Of a stretch of DNA of 64,000 nt, positions 9,198 to 17,222 are shown in pieces. A program made the translations under genes and the position numbers. Numbering within the stretch: the first letter of the stretch is position 1; each line of letters starts with the position of its first letter. Below the pieces are notes generated by a model that had not been told where the DNA came from, made no database searches, and saw only the letters and a list, made by a program, of their open reading frames with translations. Source of the stretch: Rhodanobacter panaciterrae (lineage in GTDB: Bacteria > Pseudomonadota > Gammaproteobacteria > Xanthomonadales > Rhodanobacteraceae). The stretch lies in NCBI RefSeq assembly GCF_014651895.1, contig NZ_BMXT01000001.1, positions 868,001 through 932,000 on the forward strand, read 5' to 3'.

Positions 9198-9974
9198 ATG
9201 GCTGCCATCCGGCCCTCCGCTTCTTTTGATTTTCAGGGTTATCGCGTCGTCGTCGCCGGCGGCAGCCGCGGCATCGGTCGCAGCATGGCGCTGGCTTTTG
9301 CCCAGGCTGGTGCCGCCGTGTCGATCTGCGCACGCGGCGCAGCGTCGCTGGAAGAAGCCCGCCAGGCGATCGCCACGCTGGGCGCCACCGTGCATGCGCA
9401 AAGCTGTGACCTGGCCGATGCGACAGCGATCGACGCCTATGTGGCGAATGCCGCCGCTGCGCTCGGCGGCATCGACGTGCTGATCAACAACGCCAGTGGC
9501 TACGGCTTCGACGAGAGCGACGAGGGCTGGATCGCCGGCTTCAACGTCGACCTGATGGCGGCCGTGCGCGCATCGCGTGCGGCGTTGCCGTATCTCAAGA
9601 CATCACCACAGCCGTGCATCCTGCACACCAGCTCGATTGCGGCCTTCCGTCCGCGCGCCAGTGGCGCGCCTTATGCGGCGGTGAAGGCAGCGCTGAGCCA
9701 GTACACCACCTCGCAAGCACTGGCGCTGGCTGAGCATCGCATCCGCGTCAACGCGATCGCACCGGGTTCGATCGCGTTTGCCGACGGCCTGTGGGAGCGC
9801 CGCAAACTCGAACAGCCGCAGCTTTATCAGGCTACGCTGGCGAAGATTCCGTTCGGCCGTTTTGGTCGCCCGGAGGAAATCGCCCATGCTGCGTTGTTCC
9901 TGGCCTCGCCATGGGCCGGCTGGATCACCGGGCAGACGCTGGCGGTCGATGGCGGCCAGATGCTCAATGGCTGA
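9198..9974 (+). CDS. SDR family NAD(P)-dependent oxidoreductase
   Basis: A 258-residue classical short-chain dehydrogenase. It has the cofactor motif GGSRGIGRS near residue 17, a LINNASG motif (about 95) and the catalytic Ser plus YAAVK pair (Tyr-xxx-Lys, near residue 157), and ends with the usual GQTLAVDGGQM. The preference for NADP or NAD and the substrate are not evident. It lies between the DUF4190 gene and a methyltransferase on the same strand, with gaps of 9 and 18 bp. Confidence 0.85.
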   Translation: MAAIRPSASFDFQGYRVVVAGGSRGIGRSMALAFAQAGAAVSICARGAASLEEARQAIATLGATVHAQSCDLADATAIDAYVANAAAALGGIDVLINNASGYGFDESDEGWIAGFNVDLMAAVRASRAALPYLKTSPQPCILHTSSIAAFRPRASGAPYAAVKAALSQYTTSQALALAEHRIRVNAIAPGSIAFADGLWERRKLEQPQLYQATLAKIPFGRFGRPEEIAHAALFLASPWAGWITGQTLAVDGGQMLNG

Positions 9975-9992
9975 CCAGACAGGACGGATGAC

Positions 9993-10760
9993 ATGAGTGA
10001 CCTGCACTCCACTGCGCGCTTCAGCGACCGCGTCGACGATTACGTGCGCTACCGGCCGGACTATCCGCCGGCGCTGCTCGAATGGCTGCAGCGCGAGCAA
10101 GGTGTCGGTGTGGATTGGCGGGTCGCGGATGTCGGCGCCGGCACCGGCATCTCGTCGAAGCTGTTTCTCGATGCGGGCTATCGCGTGACCGCAGTGGAGC
10201 CGAATGCGCCGATGCGCGCCGCCGCCGAACGCTGGCTGCAGGCTTACGAAAATTTCGACGCTATCGACGGCAAAGCCGATGCCACCGGGCTGCCTGATGC
10301 CAGCGTGGACCTGGTCACCGTGGCGCAGGCGTTCCACTGGTTCGACGAGGAAACCACGCGACGCGAGTTCGCGCGCATCCTGCGCCACGGCGGCCTGGTC
10401 GCGATCTGGTGGAATTCGCGCCGGCTGATCGGTACGCGTTTCCTCGAAGGCTATGAGGCGTTGCTGCAACAGTTCGGTACCGACTACACCAGCGTAGCCG
10501 AGCGCTACGCCGACGATGCACGGATGCGCCACTGGTTCGGCGTCGGTTTCCGCGGCAGCGCCAGTTTCGAACATGCCCAGCGGCTGGATTTCGAGGCGTT
10601 GCGCGGGCGTCTGATGTCGTCGTCGTATGCGCCGCAGGCCGGACACCCGCAACACGAACCGATGCTGCAGGCGCTGCGCGAACTGTTCGACAGCTGTGCC
10701 GAGCACGGCACGGTAAGCTTCGACTACGACACCCGCATCTTTGCCGGACATATGGGCTGA
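9993..10760 (+). CDS. Class I SAM-dependent methyltransferase
   Basis: A 255-residue methyltransferase of the Methyltransf_11 type (UbiE/Coq5-like small-molecule group). It opens with FSDRVDDYVRYRPDYP, common in this family, and has the SAM motif VADVGAGTGISSKLF (about residues 44-58), the acidic motif II end VEPNAPM and the post-II segment AQAFHWFDEE. Substrate unknown. It starts 18 bp after the SDR gene with AGGACGG upstream and is 3 bp from pyrD, so it is probably in the same transcript. Confidence 0.82.
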   Translation: MSDLHSTARFSDRVDDYVRYRPDYPPALLEWLQREQGVGVDWRVADVGAGTGISSKLFLDAGYRVTAVEPNAPMRAAAERWLQAYENFDAIDGKADATGLPDASVDLVTVAQAFHWFDEETTRREFARILRHGGLVAIWWNSRRLIGTRFLEGYEALLQQFGTDYTSVAERYADDARMRHWFGVGFRGSASFEHAQRLDFEALRGRLMSSSYAPQAGHPQHEPMLQALRELFDSCAEHGTVSFDYDTRIFAGHMG

Positions 10761-10763
10761 CCC

Positions 10764-11801
10764 ATGTACGACTACCTGCGCCCGCTGCTGTTCAAGCTCG
10801 ATGCCGAAACTGCGCATCGCGTGACCATGTATGGACTTGGCGTGGCCCAGCGCAGCAACTTCGCGCACTGGATCGCCAAGCCGCCGGCCGACTTGCCGAC
10901 CACCGTGTTCGGCATCACCTTCCCAAATCCGGTGGGCCTCGCCGCCGGGCTGGACAAGAATGCCGACCACCTCGACGCGCTCAACGCGCTCGGTTTCGGC
11001 TTCATCGAAGTGGGCACGGTGACGCCGCTGCCGCAGCCGGGTAACGACAAGCCGCGCATGTTCCGGCTGCCGCAGCACGAGGCGATCATCAACCGACTCG
11101 GCTTCAACAACGGCGGCGTCGATGCGCTGGTGCGCAACGTGCAGCAGTCCAGCTATCACGGCGTGCTCGGCATCAACATCGGCAAGAACAAGGACACGCC
11201 GAACGAGAAGGCGGTCAACGACTACCTGACCTGCCTGCACAAGGTCTACGAGCACGCCAGCTACATCACGGTGAACATCTCCTCGCCGAACACCCAGGGG
11301 CTGCGCGACCTGCAGCAGGAAGCCACGCTGTACAAGTTCATCTCGCTGTTGCGCGCGGCGCAGGAACGGCTGGGTTCGCAGCAGGGCCGGCGCAAGCCGA
11401 TGCTGCTGAAGATCGCGCCGGATCTGAGCGAAACCGAACTCGACGCGATCGCCGAAGTATTACTGCGCACCGGCATCGATGGCGTGATCTGCACCAACAC
11501 CACCATCGACCATGCAGCGGTGGCCGATGATCCGCATGGCGGTGAAACTGGCGGGCTGTCCGGCAAGCCGCTGTTCGAGCGTTCCACCGCGGTGCTCGCC
11601 GGCATGCACAAACGCTTGCAGGGGCGCATCCCGTTGATCGGCGTGGGCGGCATTCTCGATGGCAGCGATGCCGCCGAGAAGCTCGACGCCGGCGCCTCGC
11701 TGGTGCAGGTCTATTCGGGGCTGATCTATCGTGGGCCACATCTGGTTGGCGAATGCGTCAACGAAATCCGTCGCCAGCGCGAGGCTGCCAATGCCGGTTG
11801 A
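10764..11801 (+). CDS. pyrD: Quinone-dependent dihydroorotate dehydrogenase (class 2)
   Basis: A 345-residue PyrD, fourth enzyme of pyrimidine biosynthesis, oxidising dihydroorotate with electrons passed to membrane quinone. The N-terminal amphipathic helices (YLRPLLFKLDAETAHR) are those of membrane-bound class 2 enzymes. Other signatures are the FMN motif GLAAGLDKNAD, the catalytic-loop NISSPNTQGLR and the C-terminal IGVGGI followed by GASLVQVYSGLIYRG. Length and domain order are normal. The stop overlaps the likely murB start by 11 bp. Confidence 0.95.
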   Translation: MYDYLRPLLFKLDAETAHRVTMYGLGVAQRSNFAHWIAKPPADLPTTVFGITFPNPVGLAAGLDKNADHLDALNALGFGFIEVGTVTPLPQPGNDKPRMFRLPQHEAIINRLGFNNGGVDALVRNVQQSSYHGVLGINIGKNKDTPNEKAVNDYLTCLHKVYEHASYITVNISSPNTQGLRDLQQEATLYKFISLLRAAQERLGSQQGRRKPMLLKIAPDLSETELDAIAEVLLRTGIDGVICTNTTIDHAAVADDPHGGETGGLSGKPLFERSTAVLAGMHKRLQGRIPLIGVGGILDGSDAAEKLDAGASLVQVYSGLIYRGPHLVGECVNEIRRQREAANAG

Positions 11802-12840
11802 ACAGGTAGACATGGGTGGTTACACGCTCATCGAAAACGCTTCGCTGGCCAATCGCAACACGTTGCGCGTGGCCGCACGGGCGACACTGCTGGCGGAGAT
11901 CCGCGACGCCAGCAAGCTGCCCGAGCTGCTCGACTTTCCGGCCGTGCGCAACGGACGCCTGTTGGTGTTGGGCGAAGGCAGCAATGTGCTGTTCACCGGC
12001 GATTTCGACGGCACCGTGCTGGCGATGGAAACCCGTGGCGTCCAGGTGGAAAGTGATGGCGATAGCGCACGCATTGCCGTCGCCGCCGGTGAGCGCTGGG
12101 ACGACTTCGTGCGCTGGACCCTGGGCCACGGCTACGCCGGGCTGGAAAACCTGATCCTGATTCCCGGCACTGTCGGCGCCGCGCCGATCCAGAACATCGG
12201 TGCGTATGGCTGCGAAGTGGCCGAGTTCATCGAAAGTGTGGAAGCGTGGGATATCCGCGAGTGCCGCGTGGTGACGCTGGATCATGCGACCTGCGCATTC
12301 GCCTACCGCGACTCGCTGTTCAAGCATGAACCTGGCCGTTACATCGTCACCGCCGTGCGTTTCGTGTTGCCGCGCAGCCGTCCGCTGCGTACCGACTACG
12401 CCGGTATCAACGAACAACTGGCGCGGATGGGCGTGGACAAGCCCGCGCCGTTCCACGTGGCCGAGGCAGTGGTGCACCTGCGTACGAGCAAGCTGCCCGA
12501 CCCGGCGGTGATCGGCAATGCCGGCAGCTTCTTCAAGAATCCGATCATCGACGCCGCGCTGGCTGATGCACTCAAGCGTGAGCATCCCGGACTGGCCGTG
12601 TGGCCGCAGCCGGACGGCCGCTGCAAAGTTTCCGCTGCCTGGATGATCGAGGCCGCTGGTTTCAAGGGTATCCGCGAAGGCGATGCGGGCATCTCCAATC
12701 GGCACGCGCTGGTGCTGGTGAATCATGGCAAGGCGACGGGGCCGCAACTGTGGGCGCTGGCGGAGCAAGTGATGCACGGTGTGCGCGACAAGTTCGGTGT
12801 CATGCTGGAGTCGGAGCCGGTGGTGATCGGCGCGCGCTGA
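11791..12840 (+). CDS. murB: UDP-N-acetylenolpyruvoylglucosamine reductase MurB
   Basis: A 349-residue MurB, the FAD and NADPH enzyme that makes UDP-N-acetylmuramate for peptidoglycan. Visible signatures are LGEGSNVLF, the FAD pyrophosphate loop IPGTVGAAPIQNIGAYG (about 135-151), the type I substrate-site YRDSLFK and the catalytic-Ser motif GNAGSFFKNP, ending with AAWMIEAAGFKG. The ATG at 11791 has GAGG 6 nt upstream; an ATG at 11812, with CAGG upstream, would also give a complete enzyme (342 aa). It overlaps pyrD. Downstream lies the repeat-flanked island. Confidence 0.94.
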   Translation: MPVEQVDMGGYTLIENASLANRNTLRVAARATLLAEIRDASKLPELLDFPAVRNGRLLVLGEGSNVLFTGDFDGTVLAMETRGVQVESDGDSARIAVAAGERWDDFVRWTLGHGYAGLENLILIPGTVGAAPIQNIGAYGCEVAEFIESVEAWDIRECRVVTLDHATCAFAYRDSLFKHEPGRYIVTAVRFVLPRSRPLRTDYAGINEQLARMGVDKPAPFHVAEAVVHLRTSKLPDPAVIGNAGSFFKNPIIDAALADALKREHPGLAVWPQPDGRCKVSAAWMIEAAGFKGIREGDAGISNRHALVLVNHGKATGPQLWALAEQVMHGVRDKFGVMLESEPVVIGAR

Positions 12841-12848
12841 GTCTTTCT

Positions 12849-13174
12849 TGTAGGAGCGTGCCCTGTGCGCGATGCTCTGCATTGCTTTGATTGATTTCAA
12901 GCGAAGAGCTTTCGTGCTCCTGCGGAGCCCGAGTCACTTTTCTCTTGCGTGGCCAAGAGAAAAGTAACCAAAAGAGAAGGCCACCCCGCTTGGCGCTTGC
13001 CGCCCATCCATGGGCGGCAAGTCCGTGAGGGCCGGCCGGGTTTTTCGACAGGACTCCTGTCCTGACGAAAAATGATCGGCATCCATGCCGATCACCGCTG
13101 CGCGGCCTGTCGTCCGTCCCTCACCGCCGCACAGGGGCCCCGGGTAGAGCAGCGGGCCATCCTGGCCCGCACTC
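12849..13174 (+). repeat. Left copy of an inverted ~325-bp intergenic repeat
   Basis: This block begins 8 nt after the murB stop and reads, in reverse complement, almost the same as 14574-14894. Shared landmarks are TTGTAGGAGC at the outer edge, a purine-rich AAGAGAAAAGTAACC-type stretch, CCCCGCTTGGCGCTTG, a fully shared core (CGGACTTGCCG, CCGGCCGGGTTTTTCGACAGG), a GATCGGCAT/ATGCCGATC dyad and GGGCCAT...GGCCCGCACTC at the inner edge. No gene is credible inside. Repeats of this look are dispersed between genes in Xanthomonadales genomes. It is followed by about 200 nt (13175-13381) that hold one hairpin and nothing else recognised. Confidence 0.85.
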
Positions 13175-13178
13175 GGTA

Positions 13179-13199
13179 CGCAACCGCTTCGCGGTTGCG
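13179..13199. repeat. Short perfect hairpin inside the island
   Basis: CGCAACCGC and GCGGTTGCG, a 9-bp stem around a 3-nt TTC (a minimal loop), just inside the left repeat and about 180 nt beyond the stop codon of the orphan gene. It could end transcription of that gene, which runs toward it on the minus strand, but there is no T run. Confidence 0.5.
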
Positions 13200-13381
13200 A
13201 GAGCTGAAGAGCCGTAGCCAGACGTCGAATTGAAGTATTGGTTTCTGCTGCTACGAATGTTTGCGATCGCCAAGAAGCAAATGGTCACCGTTTAGGTTCA
13301 CCTGCATCTTGGCGACGACGCGAAGCGGCTGCAGGGGCTTTGGGTGGAGTTGCTGATTGGGCGTCTCCATCTAAGCTCGCA

Positions 13382-14293
13382 TCAGACTGCTTCTTCTGGC
13401 GTGCAACGTCTGACGGCCATTGCATGTGCAGCGATGTTTCCCTCACGCGAATATGAAAATTGCTCATAGTTGCTACGTATGGGGCACGCCTTTCCGTGCT
13501 CAATGTCATCGATAGCTTTCTCTGACTCATCAATCGACGACAAAGTATCCTCGTAGTATTCGGAGAACGTACTATCGGTGTTCATGGCCTCGACAATTTT
13601 CTTAAGATCAAAAGGTCGAGTGCTTCTCCAATGACGAGGCCAATCCAAAATCAGTCCACTAGCTTCGCGCACGGAAGACTTCTTCATTTGCTGACTAAAC
13701 GAAAGAGCGAAGCGCTTAGGGATCGTTTGACTAACAAATGAACTACACATCCCAGCACCAATGAACTTTTGATCATGCTCCAGTAGGTTCGCGTCGATGA
13801 TTGGCTGACCTAAGAAGATGTTTCTTTCCTTATCCAAAATGGCATCACCAACAGCCAGCGCGCCTCGAAGTGGTAAGCCTACTTGCAAGCTTCGGCACAT
13901 CAATTCGCTGCAGATTTCCAAAAATGCGTCGCACGGGATTGGCTGAAAAAGCCAGTCATGGTTCGAATCTTTGGACAGCTTCTCCAGCTCGTCCTGAGTG
14001 CGCACATGCAGGTCGGTCCAAGTGTAGTTAGCCCAGACCACGAAGGTATCGCTGGCATAAGCAGCGTAGACTTTTGTTATAGGTAAAATTTCACCGCCGG
14101 CGCACCAATAAGGACCTTCTTTCGGGAAAAATGTCTTCGTCTTCGCCATGTGCTCATCTCGTTTAACGACGATATCGATGAGCGCCCTGTATCGAGCGGT
14201 AATTTCCTCAAGGCCGAATTTTTCGAATCTCCTTTTGAAGCCTAGGACATCAAAAATCCCAACGGCGTAAGGGCGCGCGATGACAGGGTTCAT
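13382..14293 (-). CDS. Orphan protein with cyclase-like motif order (function unknown)
   Basis: A 303-residue protein with visibly lower GC and different codon use from everything around it. It is not a family I can name. Motifs in order from the chosen start are AVGIFDVLGFK with Asp15, a hydrophobic strand ending SDTFVVW with Asp82, LPLRGALAVG (140-149), then FLGQPIIDANLLE (160-172) and a variable C-terminal half. This order resembles class III nucleotidyl cyclases (FxDIxGF, GD, RxGIxxG, GxxVNxAxRLE), with both metal-binding Asp positions kept; this is pattern reading, not a database match. The start at 14293 has GGTGGA 9 nt upstream; an ATG at 14332 would add 13 residues. It is the only gene between the two inverted repeats. 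Confidence 0.75.
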   Translation of the reverse strand: MNPVIARPYAVGIFDVLGFKRRFEKFGLEEITARYRALIDIVVKRDEHMAKTKTFFPKEGPYWCAGGEILPITKVYAAYASDTFVVWANYTWTDLHVRTQDELEKLSKDSNHDWLFQPIPCDAFLEICSELMCRSLQVGLPLRGALAVGDAILDKERNIFLGQPIIDANLLEHDQKFIGAGMCSSFVSQTIPKRFALSFSQQMKKSSVREASGLILDWPRHWRSTRPFDLKKIVEAMNTDSTFSEYYEDTLSSIDESEKAIDDIEHGKACPIRSNYEQFSYSREGNIAAHAMAVRRCTPEEAV

Positions 14294-14332
14294 CGCAGAA
14301 ATTCCACCAAGATTGTCCTGATCCTCAATCAT

Positions 14333-14573
14333 CTGACACCCAACGCTTAGTAGCCCCTAAAAATCCAGGGTACGCAAAGGATGGTGCGAGCCTTGAATCA
14401 TGACGTCAAGGATAGGGATTCCTGTGCAACAACATGGCTTGGTCGATAGTCGGAATGTCAATTGCGGTGCGCCGTTGGCCGCGCCACAGAGATGACTCAG
14501 ATCTTTCAACCGTTGCTGTTGTTCTGCTTTGCCTTTGCTCTGCTTTGCTTTGCTTTGCTTTGGCTCTTCTGAA
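14333..14573. other. Non-coding stretch upstream of the orphan gene
   Basis: About 240 nt of moderate GC between the orphan gene and the right repeat. It must contain the orphan gene's promoter, but no convincing -35/-10 pair is seen. Its far end holds a degenerate CTTTG-rich run. Confidence 0.5.
14542..14561. repeat. GCTTT tandem repeat, four perfect units
   Basis: Four uninterrupted GCTTT units, preceded from about 14523 by imperfect ones (GCTTT, GCCTTT, GCTCT). It lies just outside the right inverted repeat. It is too far upstream of the orphan gene start (about 250 nt) to be an obvious spacer-length switch. Confidence 0.7.
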
Positions 14574-14894
14574 GAGTGCGGGCCACGATGGCCCGCTGCT
14601 TTACCGGGGCCCCTGTGCGGCGGTGAGGGGCGGACGACAGGCCCGCAGGGGGATCGGCAGGGATGCCGATCATCTTTCGCCAGGACAGGAGTCCTGTCGA
14701 AAAACCCGGCCGGCCCTCACGGACTTGCCGGGCAGGATGCTCGGCAAGCGCCAAGCGGGGTGGCCTTTCTCTTTGGTTAGCTTTCTCTTTGGCCACACAA
14801 AGAGAAAGTAACTCGGGCGCCGTAGGCGCACGAAAGCTCTGCACTTAATCAAAAAAATCGAGCAAGACCATCGCGGCTGAAGCCGCTCCTACAA
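14574..14894 (-). repeat. Right copy of the inverted ~325-bp intergenic repeat
   Basis: The inverted partner of 12849-13174, ending 5 nt before the stop codon of the fsr-like gene. The middle (from GGACAGGAGTCCTGTCG through CCGGCCGGCCCTCACGG) matches the other copy exactly; both ends have scattered differences and small indels, so the copies are diverged relatives rather than a fresh duplication. Open frames across it are artefacts of its base composition. Confidence 0.85.
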
Positions 14895-14899
14895 AAGAA

Positions 14900-16141
14900 C
14901 TACGCGTGAGCCCGCTTCTCGATATTCGGCAAAAACACCGTAATCAACCCCATCAACGGCAGATACGCACACAACCGGTAGACATACTCGATGCCATGCG
15001 CATCCGCCAGTCCACCAAGCACGGCCGCACCAATGCCGCCCATGCCGAACGCGAAGCCGAAGAACAAACCGGAGATCATGCCGACGCGCCCGGGGATCAG
15101 TTCCTGTGCGTAGACCAGGATTGCCGAGAACGCCGAGGCCAGAATCAATCCGATGATCACGGTCAGCACGCCGGTCCACATCAGGTTCGCGTGCGGCAGA
15201 AGCAGGGTGAACGGCGCCACGCCTAGGATCGATACCCAGATCACCCACTTGCGCCCGATGCGATCGCCGATCGGGCCGCCGATCAGCGAGCCGGCGGCCA
15301 CCGCGAACAGGAACACGAACAGGTGCACCTGCGCGCTCTGCACCGATACGCCGAACTTGTGGATCAGGTAGAACGTGTAATAGCTGCTGAGGCTGGCCAG
15401 GTAGAAATACTTGGAGAAGATCAGCAGGCCGAGGATCGCCAGCGCGCCGATGATCTGGTTGCGTGTGAGCGACACGACGGTCAGATGACGCGCCGCCGAC
15501 TTGCTGCGCGCGACATGATGCTGCCCATACCAGCGGCCGACCTGCAGCAGCACCACGATCGCCAGCAGCGCCGCCAGCGAGAACCACGCCACGCTGCCGC
15601 GCCCGTGCGGCACGATGATCCATGCGGCCAGCAGTGGGCCCAGCGACGCGCCGGTGTTGCCGCCGACCTGGAACAGCGATTGCGCCAGGCCATGTCGGCC
15701 GCCGGAGGCCATCCGCGCCACCCGCGAGGATTCCGGATGGAATACCGACGAGCCGGTGCCGACCAGCGCGGCGGCGACCAGCAGGATCGGGAAGTTCGGT
15801 GCCACCGCCAGCAGCAACAGGCCGCATAGGGTGAAGCCCATGCCCACCGGCAGCGAGTACGGCATCGGCCTGCGGTCGGTGACCATACCGACGAGTGGCT
15901 GCAGCATCGAGGCAGTGAGTTGGTAGGTCAGGGTGATCAGGCCGACCTGGGCGAAGCTCAGGTGGAAATCGCTTTTCAGGACCGGATAGATCGCCAGCAG
16001 CAGCGACTGGATCATGTCGTTGAGCATGTGCGCGAAGCTGATGCCGCCAAGCACACCAAAGGCCGTGCCTTCGGCCGGAATTGCTGTCGGTGGGGTCGTC
16101 GGCTGAACCGGCAGGCTCGCCTCGTCGACGCGGGTATCCAT
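14900..16141 (-). CDS. fsr: MFS transporter, fosmidomycin-resistance (Fsr) type
   Basis: A 413-residue major facilitator with 12 predicted membrane segments. The N-terminal half carries the Fsr-family signatures: HMLNDMIQSLL in the first helix, LTYQLTASMLQPLVG followed by TDRRP in loop 2-3, and GSSVFHPESSRVAR plus GRHGLAQSLFQVGGN. Characterised relatives export fosmidomycin; the natural substrate is not known. The start at 16141 has GAGAG upstream; an upstream ATG at 16177 would add a proline-rich stretch. It is divergent from an AraC regulator, a common arrangement for this transporter, and convergent with murB across the repeat island. Confidence 0.85.
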   Translation of the reverse strand: MDTRVDEASLPVQPTTPPTAIPAEGTAFGVLGGISFAHMLNDMIQSLLLAIYPVLKSDFHLSFAQVGLITLTYQLTASMLQPLVGMVTDRRPMPYSLPVGMGFTLCGLLLLAVAPNFPILLVAAALVGTGSSVFHPESSRVARMASGGRHGLAQSLFQVGGNTGASLGPLLAAWIIVPHGRGSVAWFSLAALLAIVVLLQVGRWYGQHHVARSKSAARHLTVVSLTRNQIIGALAILGLLIFSKYFYLASLSSYYTFYLIHKFGVSVQSAQVHLFVFLFAVAAGSLIGGPIGDRIGRKWVIWVSILGVAPFTLLLPHANLMWTGVLTVIIGLILASAFSAILVYAQELIPGRVGMISGLFFGFAFGMGGIGAAVLGGLADAHGIEYVYRLCAYLPLMGLITVFLPNIEKRAHA

Positions 16142-16192
16142 GGGGACTCTCGGGGATGGGGGAGGGTTGGCGCGCATTGCATCGCCAGGAGC

Positions 16193-16208
16193 GCCACTTT
16201 AGAGTGGC
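16193..16208. promoter_or_regulatory. Small dyad in the fsr-araC divergent region
   Basis: GCCACT-TTAG-AGTGGC, a 6-bp-arm palindrome in the middle of the 132-bp region between the divergent fsr-like and araC-like genes. It could be an operator for the regulator; AraC proteins more often use direct repeats, so this is weak. Confidence 0.3.
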
Positions 16209-16273
16209 CGGTAGCGGCCCGCATGTATTGCTGGGTCAAATGTTGTCGAATTCGGGCCAAGATCCCGCTCATC

Positions 16274-17074
16274 ATGCGCAATACCCGCGTCACCCACTAC
16301 GAAGACACCCCGCGCGACGTTGTCATCACCGGCAACGACTATCCGCCGCACTACGTGCTGCCGCGTCATGCCCACAAGCGCGGCCAGCTGCTGTACGCAG
16401 CCACTGGCGTGGTCACGGCAATCACCGACGAAGGCAGCTGGGTGGTGCCGCCGCGTCGCGCGCTGTGGATACCGGCAGGCGTGGCGCACGAGGTGCGCAT
16501 GAGTGGTGCCGTATCCACGCGAAGCGCCTATGTGCGGGATGAAGCGTCCGCGCTGCTGCCGACGCATTGTCGGGTGATCGGGGTATCGCTGCTGTTGCAC
16601 GCCTTGCTGCTGGAAGCGGTGGACCTGCCCGCCGAGTACGCGCTGGGCGGGCGCGACGGCCGTGTAATGGCGCTGTTGCTGGACGAGATTGCCGCGATGC
16701 CGGCGCTGGCGCTGAACACGCCGCTGCCACGCGATCCGCGGCTGGCCCGTCTGTGTCGTGCCCTGATCGCCGCGCCGGCGCTGGAAATCGATATCGACGC
16801 GATGGCGCACAAGGCCGGCATGAGCCGACGCAGTTTCACCCGGCTGTTTCGCCAGGAGACTGGCATGAGTTTCAGCGCATGGCGCCAGCAGGCGTGCCTG
16901 CTCGCCGCGCTGACCCGGCTGGGCGGTGGCGATTCAATCACCCAGGTCGCGGTGGATCTCGGCTACAGCAGTGCCAGCGCATTCACCGCGGCGTTCCGGC
17001 GCGTGCTGGGTGCAGCGCCCAGCCGTTACCTGGCAGCGGACGAACGGTGGCGCCGTGACGCCATTGATGCATGA
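16274..17074 (+). CDS. AraC family transcriptional regulator
   Basis: A 266-residue regulator with an N-terminal cupin-like sensing domain (HYVLPRHAHKRGQLLYA near residue 28, VPPRRALWIPAGVAHEV) and a C-terminal AraC-type double helix-turn-helix from about residue 170 (IDAMAHKAGMSRRSFTRLF and ITQVAVDLGYSSASAFTAAFRR). The ligand is unknown. It is transcribed divergently from the fsr-like transporter, which it probably controls. The ATG at 16274 gives the normal family length; earlier in-frame starts run into the transporter gene. Confidence 0.87.
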   Translation: MRNTRVTHYEDTPRDVVITGNDYPPHYVLPRHAHKRGQLLYAATGVVTAITDEGSWVVPPRRALWIPAGVAHEVRMSGAVSTRSAYVRDEASALLPTHCRVIGVSLLLHALLLEAVDLPAEYALGGRDGRVMALLLDEIAAMPALALNTPLPRDPRLARLCRALIAAPALEIDIDAMAHKAGMSRRSFTRLFRQETGMSFSAWRQQACLLAALTRLGGGDSITQVAVDLGYSSASAFTAAFRRVLGAAPSRYLAADERWRRDAIDA

Positions 17075-17222
17075 AGCTCCTGAATAACCCGTGTCACCTG
17101 GTAGTCAGAAAACTGCAGCATACTGACCAATGCAGCACCATCGCGGTGCGCCGATCCGGCCGTCACCCGCGGTGCGCTACCGTGATTGAACGCACTCGTC
17201 CCTTGCCAGAGCTGGTGTACCG

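Noticed and set aside
9603-11255. 550-codon minus-strand open frame across the SDR, methyltransferase and pyrD genes
   Set aside because: It spans three real genes on the other strand and shows no protein motif; a GC-content artefact.
14542-14561. Phase-variation switch at the GCTTT repeat
   Set aside because: Only four units, outside any reading frame, and about 250 nt from the nearest start codon.
14434-14811. Possible 125-residue protein at the right edge of the island
   Set aside because: Most of it lies within the intergenic repeat, a similar frame arises in the left copy, and no ribosome binding site or motif is present.
12849-14894. Insertion sequence or composite transposon
   Set aside because: The inverted repeats carry no transposase, the ends are ragged and the copies have diverged, so a classic IS cannot be claimed.
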